Shown here one piece after another: positions 19,701 through 26,875 of a DNA stretch of 64,000 bases. Numbering within the stretch: position 1 is the stretch's first letter; each line of letters starts with the position of its first letter. The notes below the pieces were generated by a model. That model ran no database searches, was not told the DNA's origin, and was given only the letters and a program-made list of their open reading frames with translations. The translations under genes and the position numbers were made by a program. Source of the DNA: JAZKFT01 sp963845495 (GTDB lineage: Bacteria; Bacteroidota; Bacteroidia; Chitinophagales; Chitinophagaceae); the NCBI GenBank assembly GCA_963845495.1, contig CAWJTH010000216.1, positions 4,950 to 68,949 of the forward strand, read 5' to 3'.

Positions 19701-20389
19701 TTGGGTCGATGGGTTTCTTAAAACCAGACAGAAGCAGAAAGCCTTCCGCTGATTATCTTATGCAGGTAAATAAATTAATTGGAAATTATACTTATGCAGA
19801 AACGTTAAACAGCGATCCTTTGGTGGACAGATATGATTTGAACGGCAACCCAGCCTATGTGTTGATGATTCCCGACGAAGTTGGAAGAACTGGCACTTAT
19901 TCACTTGAATTGGATAATGTTGATTCGGTAAAAATTTGTACTCCTTTGGCCGGCAGCGATACTATGCAGACGCAATATGCCGCCGTTGTAAATGGTAAAA
20001 TAGATATAAATGTAACCGAAACGCCTGTTTTTGTATTGCCGTTAGCTGCAACAAGCAATCTTAGCCATGCCATGAAACAACAAACATCGATGGAAGAAAC
20101 CACCACCATAAATAATGTGGTAGAACTTGCAAAAAAACTAAATGTTTATCCAAATCCTGCATCAAATACAGTAACGGTTACCGTTGCAGCCAACAATCAA
20201 TTTAATACGCAAATAAATATAATTGATATTGCAACCGGCAGAATTTGTATGCATGTGCAAACAACGCAAGGTGATGGTTCAATTGTAAAAAATATTGATC
20301 TTTCTAATTTGGCGGCGGGCATGTATAAATTACAGATCGTACAAGGCAATAACATTCAATACAGGAGTTTAATTAAAACAGGAAATTAA
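16793..20389 (+). CDS. Secreted multidomain glycoside-hydrolase-like protein with type IX sorting tail
   Basis: The protein has 1198 residues. A signal peptide covers residues 1-21 (MKRLYMAFFCCGFALVCFSQ). Three tandem beta-rich repeats of about 135 residues follow (near 25-150, 158-290 and 301-430), each with a TGQ(D/N)Y...WL(N/S)D(N/D) start and an ADxIxxHKYxxxIPQK-type end. They look discoidin-like or carbohydrate-binding. A divergent fourth repeat runs to about residue 580. A TIM-barrel-like region follows with N771-E772 (CDNERDKWW) and E910 (PVWITELGYD), the expected acid/base and nucleophile of clan GH-A enzymes such as GH39 or GH5. The last 80 residues (KLNVYPNPASNT ... GMYKLQI) are a Por secretion tail. 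The substrate is unknown; the locus suggests it trims or binds exopolysaccharide. Confidence 0.85.
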   Translation: MKRLYMAFFCCGFALVCFSQAQRIAITSITPSLYTGQDYSPWLNDNIDSLVADAWQDNMQYIDVTLQLQSKTLVSKLTFYDGQGVFTTNPAYIYALKDGEKIYLGKFEGLTYNTFVDLNLQYPILADAIVIHKYSNNIPQKVQIFGQPYIDSATTPEPATRLFYTTPIPSENTGQNYNEWLNDDVDSTIDWGNQNSFKYIDVKLPLQQRSKITKFSFWDTEGTFGDDPCYFYAIKDTQKTYLGSFIGPGYMIWDDLILSQGVTADTILVHKYSRYIPQKINVYGEPLLKDPLDTLIPPDGRIKITAVLPAENTGQDYSSWLSDNLDSLVPNCYAEANFKYTDITLTLASKSKVGRLSFYDYSDIFDTNPAYIYAKNDTTTTFLGTFIGPNYKVFDDLLIPDSIVADAIIIHKYGNNIPEKIKVFGAPFTAPPVIDSTPIVKIPIDPKRWYQLDNVTDGINQMFDGDTNTTIYAGYGKILANYDAYYPLGKNESIDLTGVKFYDGQGALGDFPVTMSVINDQGQKIQVATFNGNQYNAWVGPYPDRQNNTLNFSLDSTIKNVRYIVLNCWYQYPNEIQLFGKYKPGTIDSSAAIAKTVRFKDATGINAFEWDFENPNDPMNIDSASYAGVKNFTAVRHYMDWEKLESEEGSYTYSPVHSGGWNYDTIYQRCKADSITILACLKTIPGWLQATYPDDQKDAENTPVAYGSDFSDPMSYIKQAKMGFQYIARYGSNTAVDPSLLSVNAQPRWNFDQINVVKIGMGVVKYIECDNERDKWWKGRKAYQTSYEYAANLSAFYDGNMNTMGPGVGVKNADSTVKVVMAGLASPDPSYLRGMIEWCRLHRGYKPDGSVNLCWDIINYHLYSNDASSSQSGNATRGAAPEKSESASVARAFRLMAHQEAGDMPVWITELGYDENQGSPLKAIPIGNKSVLQTQADWDLRSALLYVREGVEKTFFYQLYDDNPTSPVQFGSMGFLKPDRSRKPSADYLMQVNKLIGNYTYAETLNSDPLVDRYDLNGNPAYVLMIPDEVGRTGTYSLELDNVDSVKICTPLAGSDTMQTQYAAVVNGKIDINVTETPVFVLPLAATSNLSHAMKQQTSMEETTTINNVVELAKKLNVYPNPASNTVTVTVAANNQFNTQINIIDIATGRICMHVQTTQGDGSIVKNIDLSNLAAGMYKLQIVQGNNIQYRSLIKTGN

Positions 20390-20401
20390 AATAATATATT
20401 T

Positions 20402-20440
20402 AAAAAGATAAGTGCAAAAAAAACTTGCACTTATCTTTTT
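20402..20440 (+). terminator. Rho-independent terminator hairpin
   Basis: A perfect 15-bp stem (aaaaagataagtgca / tgcacttatcttttt) with a 9-nt loop and a T-rich end, starting 13 bp after the stop of the secreted protein. Confidence 0.8.
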
Positions 20441-20487
20441 ATTATTTTCAATTAGAAATGTAGTTTGGTATAGATATAAATTATTGT

Positions 20488-21363
20488 ATGATAATAGCAA
20501 AAGTTTCTCACGGACTCGGCAATCAATTATTCCAATATGCAGCAGCACGCCATCTTTCCATTATTAAAAATACCAGTTTATGTTTTGATGCCAGATATTA
20601 CCACCACGATTATGCAACTGATACGCCAAGACAATTTAAACTAGACAATTTTAATATTAAATATAAATTGTTAGAGCAATCTCAGTTGCTGGTTTATCTT
20701 TCAAAATCAACCAAACTTATTCCCAATAGAACTTTTGTTCCTTTTTTTCAATTAAAGAGTGAAAAAAACAATCAATTTGACGCAAGTGTTTTAAAGGCTA
20801 ATTCGCTATTTATTTATTTAAAAGGTTATTGGCAATCAGAAAAATATTTTGCTGCAAGTGCGAATATTATTCGAAAAGAATTGTCTTTTTCTTTTTTACA
20901 ACATGATAAAACAAATCACTATCGAGAATTAATTGCTGCGGCAAATAACCCCGTTTCGTTGCATATTAGGCGTGGCGATTATGTTAACAATCCTGGTTTT
21001 AATAACCAATATGGTTTTATTGGTTTGGAATATTATTACAAAGCCATTGCAACTTTAAAGGAAAAAACGGGCAACTGTGATTTTTTTGTTTTTAGTGATG
21101 ATCTGAATTGGGTAGCGGAAAATTTAGATATCGGCAGTAATTACATTTTTGTTGACAATAATAATGCCGATGGTGATATGGCCGATTTGCATTTAATGAG
21201 TTTATGCAAGCATAATATTATTGCGAATAGTTCATTTAGTTGGTGGGGCGCATGGCTAAATAACAATCAAAATAAAATTTGTACATCGCCAAAAGAATGG
21301 TATAAAAATAAACCCGGTTTTGTAATGGATGATTTAATTCCAGATACTTGGATTAAAATATAG
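20488..21363 (+). CDS. Alpha-1,2-fucosyltransferase-like (GT11) enzyme
   Basis: The protein has 291 residues. VSHGLGNQLFQYAAARHLS at the N-terminus and HIRRGDYVNNPGF in the middle (the HxRRGD GDP-fucose-binding motif) identify GT11. The end has SNSSFSWWGAWL-like sequence (NSSFSWWGAWLN). There is no membrane span. It should transfer fucose from GDP-fucose to a galactose-type acceptor in the surface polysaccharide. The acceptor is inferred only from the family. It follows the secreted protein's terminator and is convergent with the acetyltransferase gene. Confidence 0.9.
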   Translation: MIIAKVSHGLGNQLFQYAAARHLSIIKNTSLCFDARYYHHDYATDTPRQFKLDNFNIKYKLLEQSQLLVYLSKSTKLIPNRTFVPFFQLKSEKNNQFDASVLKANSLFIYLKGYWQSEKYFAASANIIRKELSFSFLQHDKTNHYRELIAAANNPVSLHIRRGDYVNNPGFNNQYGFIGLEYYYKAIATLKEKTGNCDFFVFSDDLNWVAENLDIGSNYIFVDNNNADGDMADLHLMSLCKHNIIANSSFSWWGAWLNNNQNKICTSPKEWYKNKPGFVMDDLIPDTWIKI

Positions 21364-21496
21364 TTGAATTTGAAAGATAAAAATCTTTGGTCATTATACT
21401 TTTTTGTTTCGAGACCAAAAAGTAGAAGATAAAAGAAACATAACGTCTTTAAAGATTTGCGGATTCAGTTTAATCGTAAAAAAAAGAACGCTATTA

Positions 21497-22111
21497 TCAG
21501 CATTTTACCCATTCGTTTTTATCACTATTATATTGCTTAATAACTTTAGCAGGATTACCAACCGCCACACTAAACGGCGGGATATTTTTGGTAACAACAC
21601 TCCCAGCGCCAATTATAGAATGTTTGCCAATAGTAACCCCAGCCGTAATTACGCTGTTGGCACCAATCCAAACATCATCATCAATAAAGATTTGTTTAGT
21701 GGTTACTTTTTGTAAAACCGGTGGTAAATTAATGTCTTCGTAACCATGGTTTAAACCAGAAGCAACAATGTTTTGCGCTAAAATTACATTATTGCCAATA
21801 TTAATCGGACCAATCATTACATTGCCCATACCGATGGTGGTTCCGTCACCAATTAAAACATTGCCAACGCCATTGTTGATTGTTGCAAAATCTTCAATTA
21901 CAGATTTTTTTCCCAACGAAAACCGATTAAAAGGCAAAATATCCATGCGGGTGCGCCTGCGTACGATACAGCCTTTGCCCCAAGTATGAATAAAAGGATT
22001 TAAAAATGTACGAACCCACCAACGCGGTCTGTGTTCATTGCTTGGAATAAGCATCCAGTGCGCCAATTGTTTAAGTTTTGGATCCGATTTTATTTTTTCA
22101 GCAAACGACAT
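21497..22111 (-). CDS. Hexapeptide-repeat (left-handed beta-helix) acyltransferase
   Basis: The 204-residue protein has a short N-terminal helical part and then runs of [I/V]G-x4 hexapeptides. Examples are VIEDFATINNGVGNVLIGDGTTIG and, near the end, VWIGANSVITAGVTIGKHSIIGAGSVVTKNIPP. This is the WcaF/CysE-like O-acetyltransferase group; acetyl-CoA is the probable donor. It is the last gene of the long minus-strand exopolysaccharide operon, 100 bp after the glycosyltransferase stop. Confidence 0.85.
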   Translation of the reverse strand: MSFAEKIKSDPKLKQLAHWMLIPSNEHRPRWWVRTFLNPFIHTWGKGCIVRRRTRMDILPFNRFSLGKKSVIEDFATINNGVGNVLIGDGTTIGMGNVMIGPINIGNNVILAQNIVASGLNHGYEDINLPPVLQKVTTKQIFIDDDVWIGANSVITAGVTIGKHSIIGAGSVVTKNIPPFSVAVGNPAKVIKQYNSDKNEWVKC

Positions 22112-22211
22112 TTTTTAAATTATAATAATAAATAATTAAAGAAAATTGAGTCGGTAAAAGCTATCGTATCTAATATATTTTAATAGAAAATATCCGGATT
22201 TAATACAAATA

Positions 22212-22904
22212 CTAATGTCTAAATACTATTTTAGATCCATTTACAGTAAAAATGGCTTTGTATATTTCTGCAACATTGTTTTCCCAGGTATGACTTGCTG
22301 CAAATTTTTTTCTAGTATCTTTTAAAAAAACTCTGTCTGTTTTTAAAGCAATATCAATAAGCGAAATATATTCTTCTTTGTTATTTGCCAAATAAGTATA
22401 GTCTGCAAAAATTTCCATTGCCTTTGTGTTGGTTGCTACTACTGGTTTTCCCATTGCTAAATACTCATCAATTTTTCTTGGATAATTACCAATAGTCACC
22501 TCATTTAAAATTTGCGGATTTAAACAAACATTAAACGAATTGATATAAGCAGGTAATTCATCGGGCCTCTTTGAGCCCAAAAAAAACACATTTTTTAAAT
22601 CATGTAAATGGCTTGTTTTAAATTGTTCATCTTCAGGCCCAACCAATACAATATTATATTTTGGTAATTGTTTGGCGATATGTTCAAAAATGGCAATATC
22701 TAAGCGAAGTGTTTGCAAAGCACCAACATAACCGATAATTGGTTTATAAGTAAATGGTTTTATGTCTGCTGGAATTTCGTAGCTTTCTTTTGAAAAAATT
22801 GCCAAATCGCAACCTTGTCCAACATAAAAAGAATTGTGGATTGTATTGCCTACAATAATCAGCCAAATAAGTAGAATTGGCCACACACAAATCGCTTTTG
22901 GCAA
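22212..22904 (-). CDS. Glycosyltransferase (GT4-like) C-terminal fragment, frameshifted
   Basis: Native sequence begins near 22830 with SFYVGQGCDLAIF. It continues through the second Rossmann domain (KPIIGYVGALQTLRLD, LVGPEDEQF, LGSKRPDELPAYI, IDEYLAMGKPVVATNT), the GT-B nucleotide-sugar site. The first 25 residues of this frame are out of register with the family. Adding the 5' fragment and removing one base of the A5 tract at 22826-22830 gives a single 408-residue enzyme. It is not clear whether this is a sequencing error, true inactivation or slippage. Confidence 0.8.
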   Translation of the reverse strand: MPKAICVWPILLIWLIIVGNTIHNSFYVGQGCDLAIFSKESYEIPADIKPFTYKPIIGYVGALQTLRLDIAIFEHIAKQLPKYNIVLVGPEDEQFKTSHLHDLKNVFFLGSKRPDELPAYINSFNVCLNPQILNEVTIGNYPRKIDEYLAMGKPVVATNTKAMEIFADYTYLANNKEEYISLIDIALKTDRVFLKDTRKKFAASHTWENNVAEIYKAIFTVNGSKIVFRH

Positions 22905-23439
22905 TTAATTTTGGTTCCAATCTTTCGCCGTGGCGCTTCCAATAATCTACGGCCAACATATAATCCCTTGAATAATAAATACTCAATTGGGGTTGTAACA
23001 TTTCTTTTAAATAAAAGCTACGGTAAATATCGTTATCATTAAAAAGAATGACATCTGAAAATCCAAGATTATCAATGGCAGACTGAATGTCTTTTGCAAT
23101 TCTTTTATTATTAATACGATTAAAGAAATTAAAAAGATTTTTATTTTTTAAAAAACTGACGGACTCGGAAATTGATGCTGGATATAAGTTCCAAAGATTA
23201 TCTTTTATTTGAACTAATCCGTTTTCTTTTCCTTTTATGATATTTAAACGCTTTTGTATTTTAGGGTCGTTTTTATTTTTCCATAAATTAAAACGATCTA
23301 AGGGCGAATTAACATATAACACTTTATTATGTTCGCTAAATTCAATGGCAATGTTTTTGCAATTACTGCCAATTTCAACATCCCATGGCTGTTGACCAAC
23401 AATAACTATGCATTTACCTTGTAACAGCGGTTGGTTCAT
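22744..23439 (-). CDS. Glycosyltransferase (GT4-like) N-terminal fragment, frameshifted
   Basis: Starts MNQPLLQGKCIVIVGQQPWDVE and has the N-terminal GT-B half up to KSDLCVANSTYLADYCRQYNPQ, after which the frame becomes nonsense (FFLCWTRLRF...). The start overlaps the stop of the Wzy-like gene by 4 bp (atga), a sign of translational coupling. The reading shift falls on a run of five A (22826-22830 in plus orientation). See the C-terminal fragment for the other half. Confidence 0.8.
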   Translation of the reverse strand: MNQPLLQGKCIVIVGQQPWDVEIGSNCKNIAIEFSEHNKVLYVNSPLDRFNLWKNKNDPKIQKRLNIIKGKENGLVQIKDNLWNLYPASISESVSFLKNKNLFNFFNRINNKRIAKDIQSAIDNLGFSDVILFNDNDIYRSFYLKEMLQPQLSIYYSRDYMLAVDYWKRHGERLEPKLIAKSDLCVANSTYLADYCRQYNPQFFLCWTRLRFGNFFKRKLRNSSRHKTIYL

Positions 23440-24938
23440 TGGCTTATTAATTTTTGTTTTTGTGTATCCAATCGCATTACCACATTAATTAGCGCAATAA
23501 TCAGGTATAAATAAATGCTGGTTGGAAATTGCACAAAAGCTTCCTGCGGATAATCGCCAATATTAAATGCAAATACAATCAGCAACATGGCCAAACTAAC
23601 ACTTTTAAAAAAAGGATCTTTTACCCTGTAATAATTATTCACGGCCGTTTTTAAAACGGTAAACATTAAAGTACAAAATAAAAAAAGCCCAACCCAACCT
23701 AACTCTACCGCTACCCGCCAATAGCCGCTATCCGGCGGAAAAACTGCCAAATAAGAATTGGGTGCAAAACGTTGACCCCACGCACCAGTCGAACCAAGCC
23801 CACCACCAAACGGATGTGTAAGAATATATGGCTGAATTCTTTTTTGGTTGGCCTTCCGCACATTGTAAGAAGCATCGTTCGACGGTTTAAATGCCGTTTG
23901 AAAACGATACAACGTATAATTACTGGTTGGCATAAAAATTAATGCCATAAATAATAATACACCCGTTATTGCAGCAATAAACATGGCTTTATTCATTTTT
24001 AAAATTGCCAATAACGCCAAAGAAATTGGCGGCAAAATGTATGCACTTCTTGTTCCTGAAAAAAGCATCACATATATAAATAATAACGCCATTATCCCAA
24101 GAATAAATTTCTTATTTTTTGATAAATTACTCGTTATTAAGCCAATGCACAATAAGCTACTAGCTACCATGTTATAAGAAAAAGTAACCGGATCAGCAAA
24201 AATGGAAAACTTTCGCCAATGGCCGTCGATCAACAAAAGTGAACGTACATCTGGGTTGTCGAGGCCGCTTTGTTCAAAAGGAAGAAAACCAATATACTCT
24301 TGCCAAAGTGCATACAGCGCCGCAAATACTGATAGTGCCAGCCATAATTTGATGATGAATTTTAAAAATTGTTCTGTACGGATATGATAAGTAAACACAA
24401 AATACATAAGCATGACCATAGCAACGCTGCGTATGGTGTACAGCCAAGACAAACGCGATTCAACGGCTGGATTTGCAACTTCCAACACATTGTATAATAT
24501 CCACGCAATAATTAAATAAGTAATTGGGTTTTTATAAATATCACCTGGCGGATTGTATTTAATCTTTAGCAGTAAACCCATTATCATCAACACTTCCATC
24601 CCGTCCATTAATGTACCAATGGGAAAACCAATGCCCCATTTAATTACCCACATCAATAAATAAGCGCTAAGCATTACAATGGAAACACCAAATTGTGGAT
24701 AAACAATTATGGAATATATAAATGGAATGGCAATAAAAATAATAATAACAAAAACACTTGGCAAAAAACCATAAACAGGAACACTATAACCAACCAATGC
24801 GGCTATTGCTAACAATAAAAATATGCCTATCGGTGTATTAAATCTTTCTGTGATAATCGACTTTTTAAAATACGACCACACACCTATTCTTTTATTTAAG
24901 GCGGGTTTATTTATCGGTATTTCAATGTGGTTGTCCAA
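23436..24938 (-). CDS. O-antigen ligase/polymerase-like (Wzy) membrane protein
   Basis: The protein has 500 residues and about twelve membrane spans. A periplasmic loop near residues 340-410 contains YNVRKANQKRIQPYILTHPFGGGLGSTGAWG, typical of the Wzy_C/O-antigen ligase family. Its role is to polymerise or ligate lipid-linked glycan units in the periplasm. The start codon abuts the stop of the small membrane ORF, and the stop overlaps the next glycosyltransferase start by 4 bp. Confidence 0.88.
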   Translation of the reverse strand: MDNHIEIPINKPALNKRIGVWSYFKKSIITERFNTPIGIFLLLAIAALVGYSVPVYGFLPSVFVIIIFIAIPFIYSIIVYPQFGVSIVMLSAYLLMWVIKWGIGFPIGTLMDGMEVLMIMGLLLKIKYNPPGDIYKNPITYLIIAWILYNVLEVANPAVESRLSWLYTIRSVAMVMLMYFVFTYHIRTEQFLKFIIKLWLALSVFAALYALWQEYIGFLPFEQSGLDNPDVRSLLLIDGHWRKFSIFADPVTFSYNMVASSLLCIGLITSNLSKNKKFILGIMALLFIYVMLFSGTRSAYILPPISLALLAILKMNKAMFIAAITGVLLFMALIFMPTSNYTLYRFQTAFKPSNDASYNVRKANQKRIQPYILTHPFGGGLGSTGAWGQRFAPNSYLAVFPPDSGYWRVAVELGWVGLFLFCTLMFTVLKTAVNNYYRVKDPFFKSVSLAMLLIVFAFNIGDYPQEAFVQFPTSIYLYLIIALINVVMRLDTQKQKLISQ

Positions 24939-25067
24939 TTATAAAAAAAGAATTTTAATAAAAAGAAAATATACGCTGATAAATATGATTGCCAATGCAA
25001 CCTTGCGAGTGTACAATGCCATATCAATTGGTTTTTTCTCTATTTTTTGATTTGGATTTGTCCGCAT
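24939..25067 (-). CDS. Small single-span membrane protein (42 residues)
   Basis: ATG to stop encodes MRTNPNQKIEKKPIDM followed by a basic ARK-type patch (LYTRKVA) and one hydrophobic segment (LAIIFISVYFLFIKILFL). The stop is directly adjacent to the Wzy-like ATG, and the start lies 20 bp after the upstream glycosyltransferase stop, so it fits the operon exactly. No family was recognised. It could be a chance frame, but the tight packing argues for translation. Confidence 0.5.
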   Translation of the reverse strand: MRTNPNQKIEKKPIDMALYTRKVALAIIFISVYFLFIKILFL

Positions 25068-25087
25068 TATTATTTTATTTTAAAAAT

Positions 25088-26281
25088 TTATTCCTCTGCT
25101 TTAGCATCTACAACTTCAGCATGGTTAAAATGTTTTGTTGCTACCGATCTTTTATTTGCTTTTAAACTATGCGTAAGGGATATGATTTGGTAAAACATGA
25201 ATTGCGGGATATTAAACAAAGATTTATAAATGCGTTTATCGGTATCGGAATGTTTTAATGCTAATATAAAACCAATTGCGAAGCAAATAAAACCAGTTAG
25301 CCAAACGATAGACAGCAACGGATAAATAAAAATATTAATCACCAGCAACACAAAAGAAAGGATAAGAAATATAAAAAGCGGCGGTCGTAACAATACCAAC
25401 CCAAATAAAAATTGGTTGGCGCTAAACCGAACAATTCCTTTTGAGATAATAGAAAAGCCGAATTTAAAATATTTAAACCAAGTGTTTATCCATCTAGCAC
25501 GTTGGTTTACCAATTGGTTCGATTGGGTTGTTTTTTCATCGTACACAATTGCTTTTTCGGCAAATGCAATCCTCATATCTTTACTTAAAATACTGGCTTG
25601 CAATACTTTATCAAACCCAGCACCAATAATATCTTTATGTTCTAGGCATTCGTTATAGAGTTCGGTTGTGAAAGCCATTCCCGAACCAGCCAACGTTGCG
25701 GACGATCCTGTCTCAAACAATATTTTTCCATCATAAAAATGATAATAAATATCCCTTGCAGCATCTAAGCATGCCAATGTAGTATCTAAATTTTTAGGCA
25801 TCCTTACGCCTTGTACTGCCTTAAATCCCTTTGCAAAAAAAACATCCAACTGATTTAAATATTGTGGATCAGTAAGGTTGTCGCTATCAATAATCGTCAG
25901 CCGTTCGTGAGGCCGTATAAAATGATGGATGGCATAAAAGTGAGACCTGGTATTGCTACTCAAAGCTTCCGGTGGACGTAAAACCACTACCTTATCGTCA
26001 TTAAATTTCAAATTAGAAACATCGCATTTATCGGCAACTATGTAAATAATATAATTATAATAATCCAATTTTAATAATGAATTGATTACAGCATATAATC
26101 CTTCCGTTTGCTCATACGCAGTTACAATAATGCCATAATCTGATTGATTAATATTTTCATTAAAAGCTAGCTTTTCTTTATTGGTTATTTGATGGATTAA
26201 ATAAATAATAATTGGAAAAAATAAATGAAAGCCTATGGCCAATTGCAAAACAACCCAACAGATTAATAATAAGATATTCAT
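25088..26281 (-). CDS. Membrane-anchored family 2 glycosyltransferase
   Basis: The protein has 397 residues. An N-terminal span covers residues 2-25. A GT-A domain follows with YGIIVTAYEQTEGLYAVI, DKCD, LTIIDSDNLTDPQYL (DxD) and the NQRARWINTWFKY box (QxxRW-type) near 265. Two or three C-terminal spans follow. This is a processive or cellulose-synthase-like layout. It lies in the middle of the minus-strand operon between the BY-kinase-like gene and the small membrane ORF. Confidence 0.85.
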   Translation of the reverse strand: MNILLLICWVVLQLAIGFHLFFPIIIYLIHQITNKEKLAFNENINQSDYGIIVTAYEQTEGLYAVINSLLKLDYYNYIIYIVADKCDVSNLKFNDDKVVVLRPPEALSSNTRSHFYAIHHFIRPHERLTIIDSDNLTDPQYLNQLDVFFAKGFKAVQGVRMPKNLDTTLACLDAARDIYYHFYDGKILFETGSSATLAGSGMAFTTELYNECLEHKDIIGAGFDKVLQASILSKDMRIAFAEKAIVYDEKTTQSNQLVNQRARWINTWFKYFKFGFSIISKGIVRFSANQFLFGLVLLRPPLFIFLILSFVLLVINIFIYPLLSIVWLTGFICFAIGFILALKHSDTDKRIYKSLFNIPQFMFYQIISLTHSLKANKRSVATKHFNHAEVVDAKAEE

Positions 26282-26293
26282 ATTTAATTGTAA

Positions 26294-26875
26294 TTATGCA
26301 GTTGGTGACGCATATTTATTAAATACCCATCCAGCAAATTTGCCACTTTGTTTTAGCCAAATTACTTGTTGTACATCTTGGTCAGTCAGTACTTTTTTAT
26401 TTTCAAAAACGGCAATTATTTTATCGCAACATGCAGCCCATTCCCTTGTTTTATTTCCATTTTCCAATGACTCAGTATCTATAATAACAATATCAAAAGG
26501 CAGCGATTCAAACGTATTTTTTATTTTTTCTTCGCTGGCAATTTCAAAAGGCGAACGGCTTTCTGCTGTGTTGCCAACTACGGTTACAAATTCGCTGTTA
26601 TCTACATAATTCAATTTAAAAAGATCTTCCATATCAATAGAAGGTTTTAAAATTTTTGATATAGATGGATTATTAAAATTACCATCTACCAATAAAACTT
26701 TTTTATGCATGGTAGCAAAAGCATAAGCCAAATTAATAGATAAAAATGTAGCACCAGCGCCCGTTTTTAATCCTGTAACACAAATTGTTTTTTTATTACC
26801 AAGCTCCTGTGCCACTTCATAACGAATGGATCTTAGCAGCGCTTTTTGTGCAGCAAATTCGGGATTGTCTGCCAT
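26294..26875 (-). CDS. BY-kinase-like ATPase domain with degenerate P-loop
   Basis: The ATG chosen is nearest the shift point; longer starts exist at 26884 and 26905. The 193 residues are the cytoplasmic kinase half of a Wzc-type protein (bacterial tyrosine kinase or autokinase). They contain KALLRSIRYEVAQEL, then TGLKTGAGATFLSINLA at the P-loop, VLLVDGNFNNP (Walker A') and FDIVIIDTES (Walker B). The P-loop lysine is Ala (A42), although a lysine sits at the deviant upstream position (K37). No tyrosine cluster is present at the C-terminus (ends NKYASPTA). ATP turnover is therefore doubtful. It is probably fused to the upstream gene in the intact form. Confidence 0.75.
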   Translation of the reverse strand: MADNPEFAAQKALLRSIRYEVAQELGNKKTICVTGLKTGAGATFLSINLAYAFATMHKKVLLVDGNFNNPSISKILKPSIDMEDLFKLNYVDNSEFVTVVGNTAESRSPFEIASEEKIKNTFESLPFDIVIIDTESLENGNKTREWAACCDKIIAVFENKKVLTDQDVQQVIWLKQSGKFAGWVFNKYASPTA

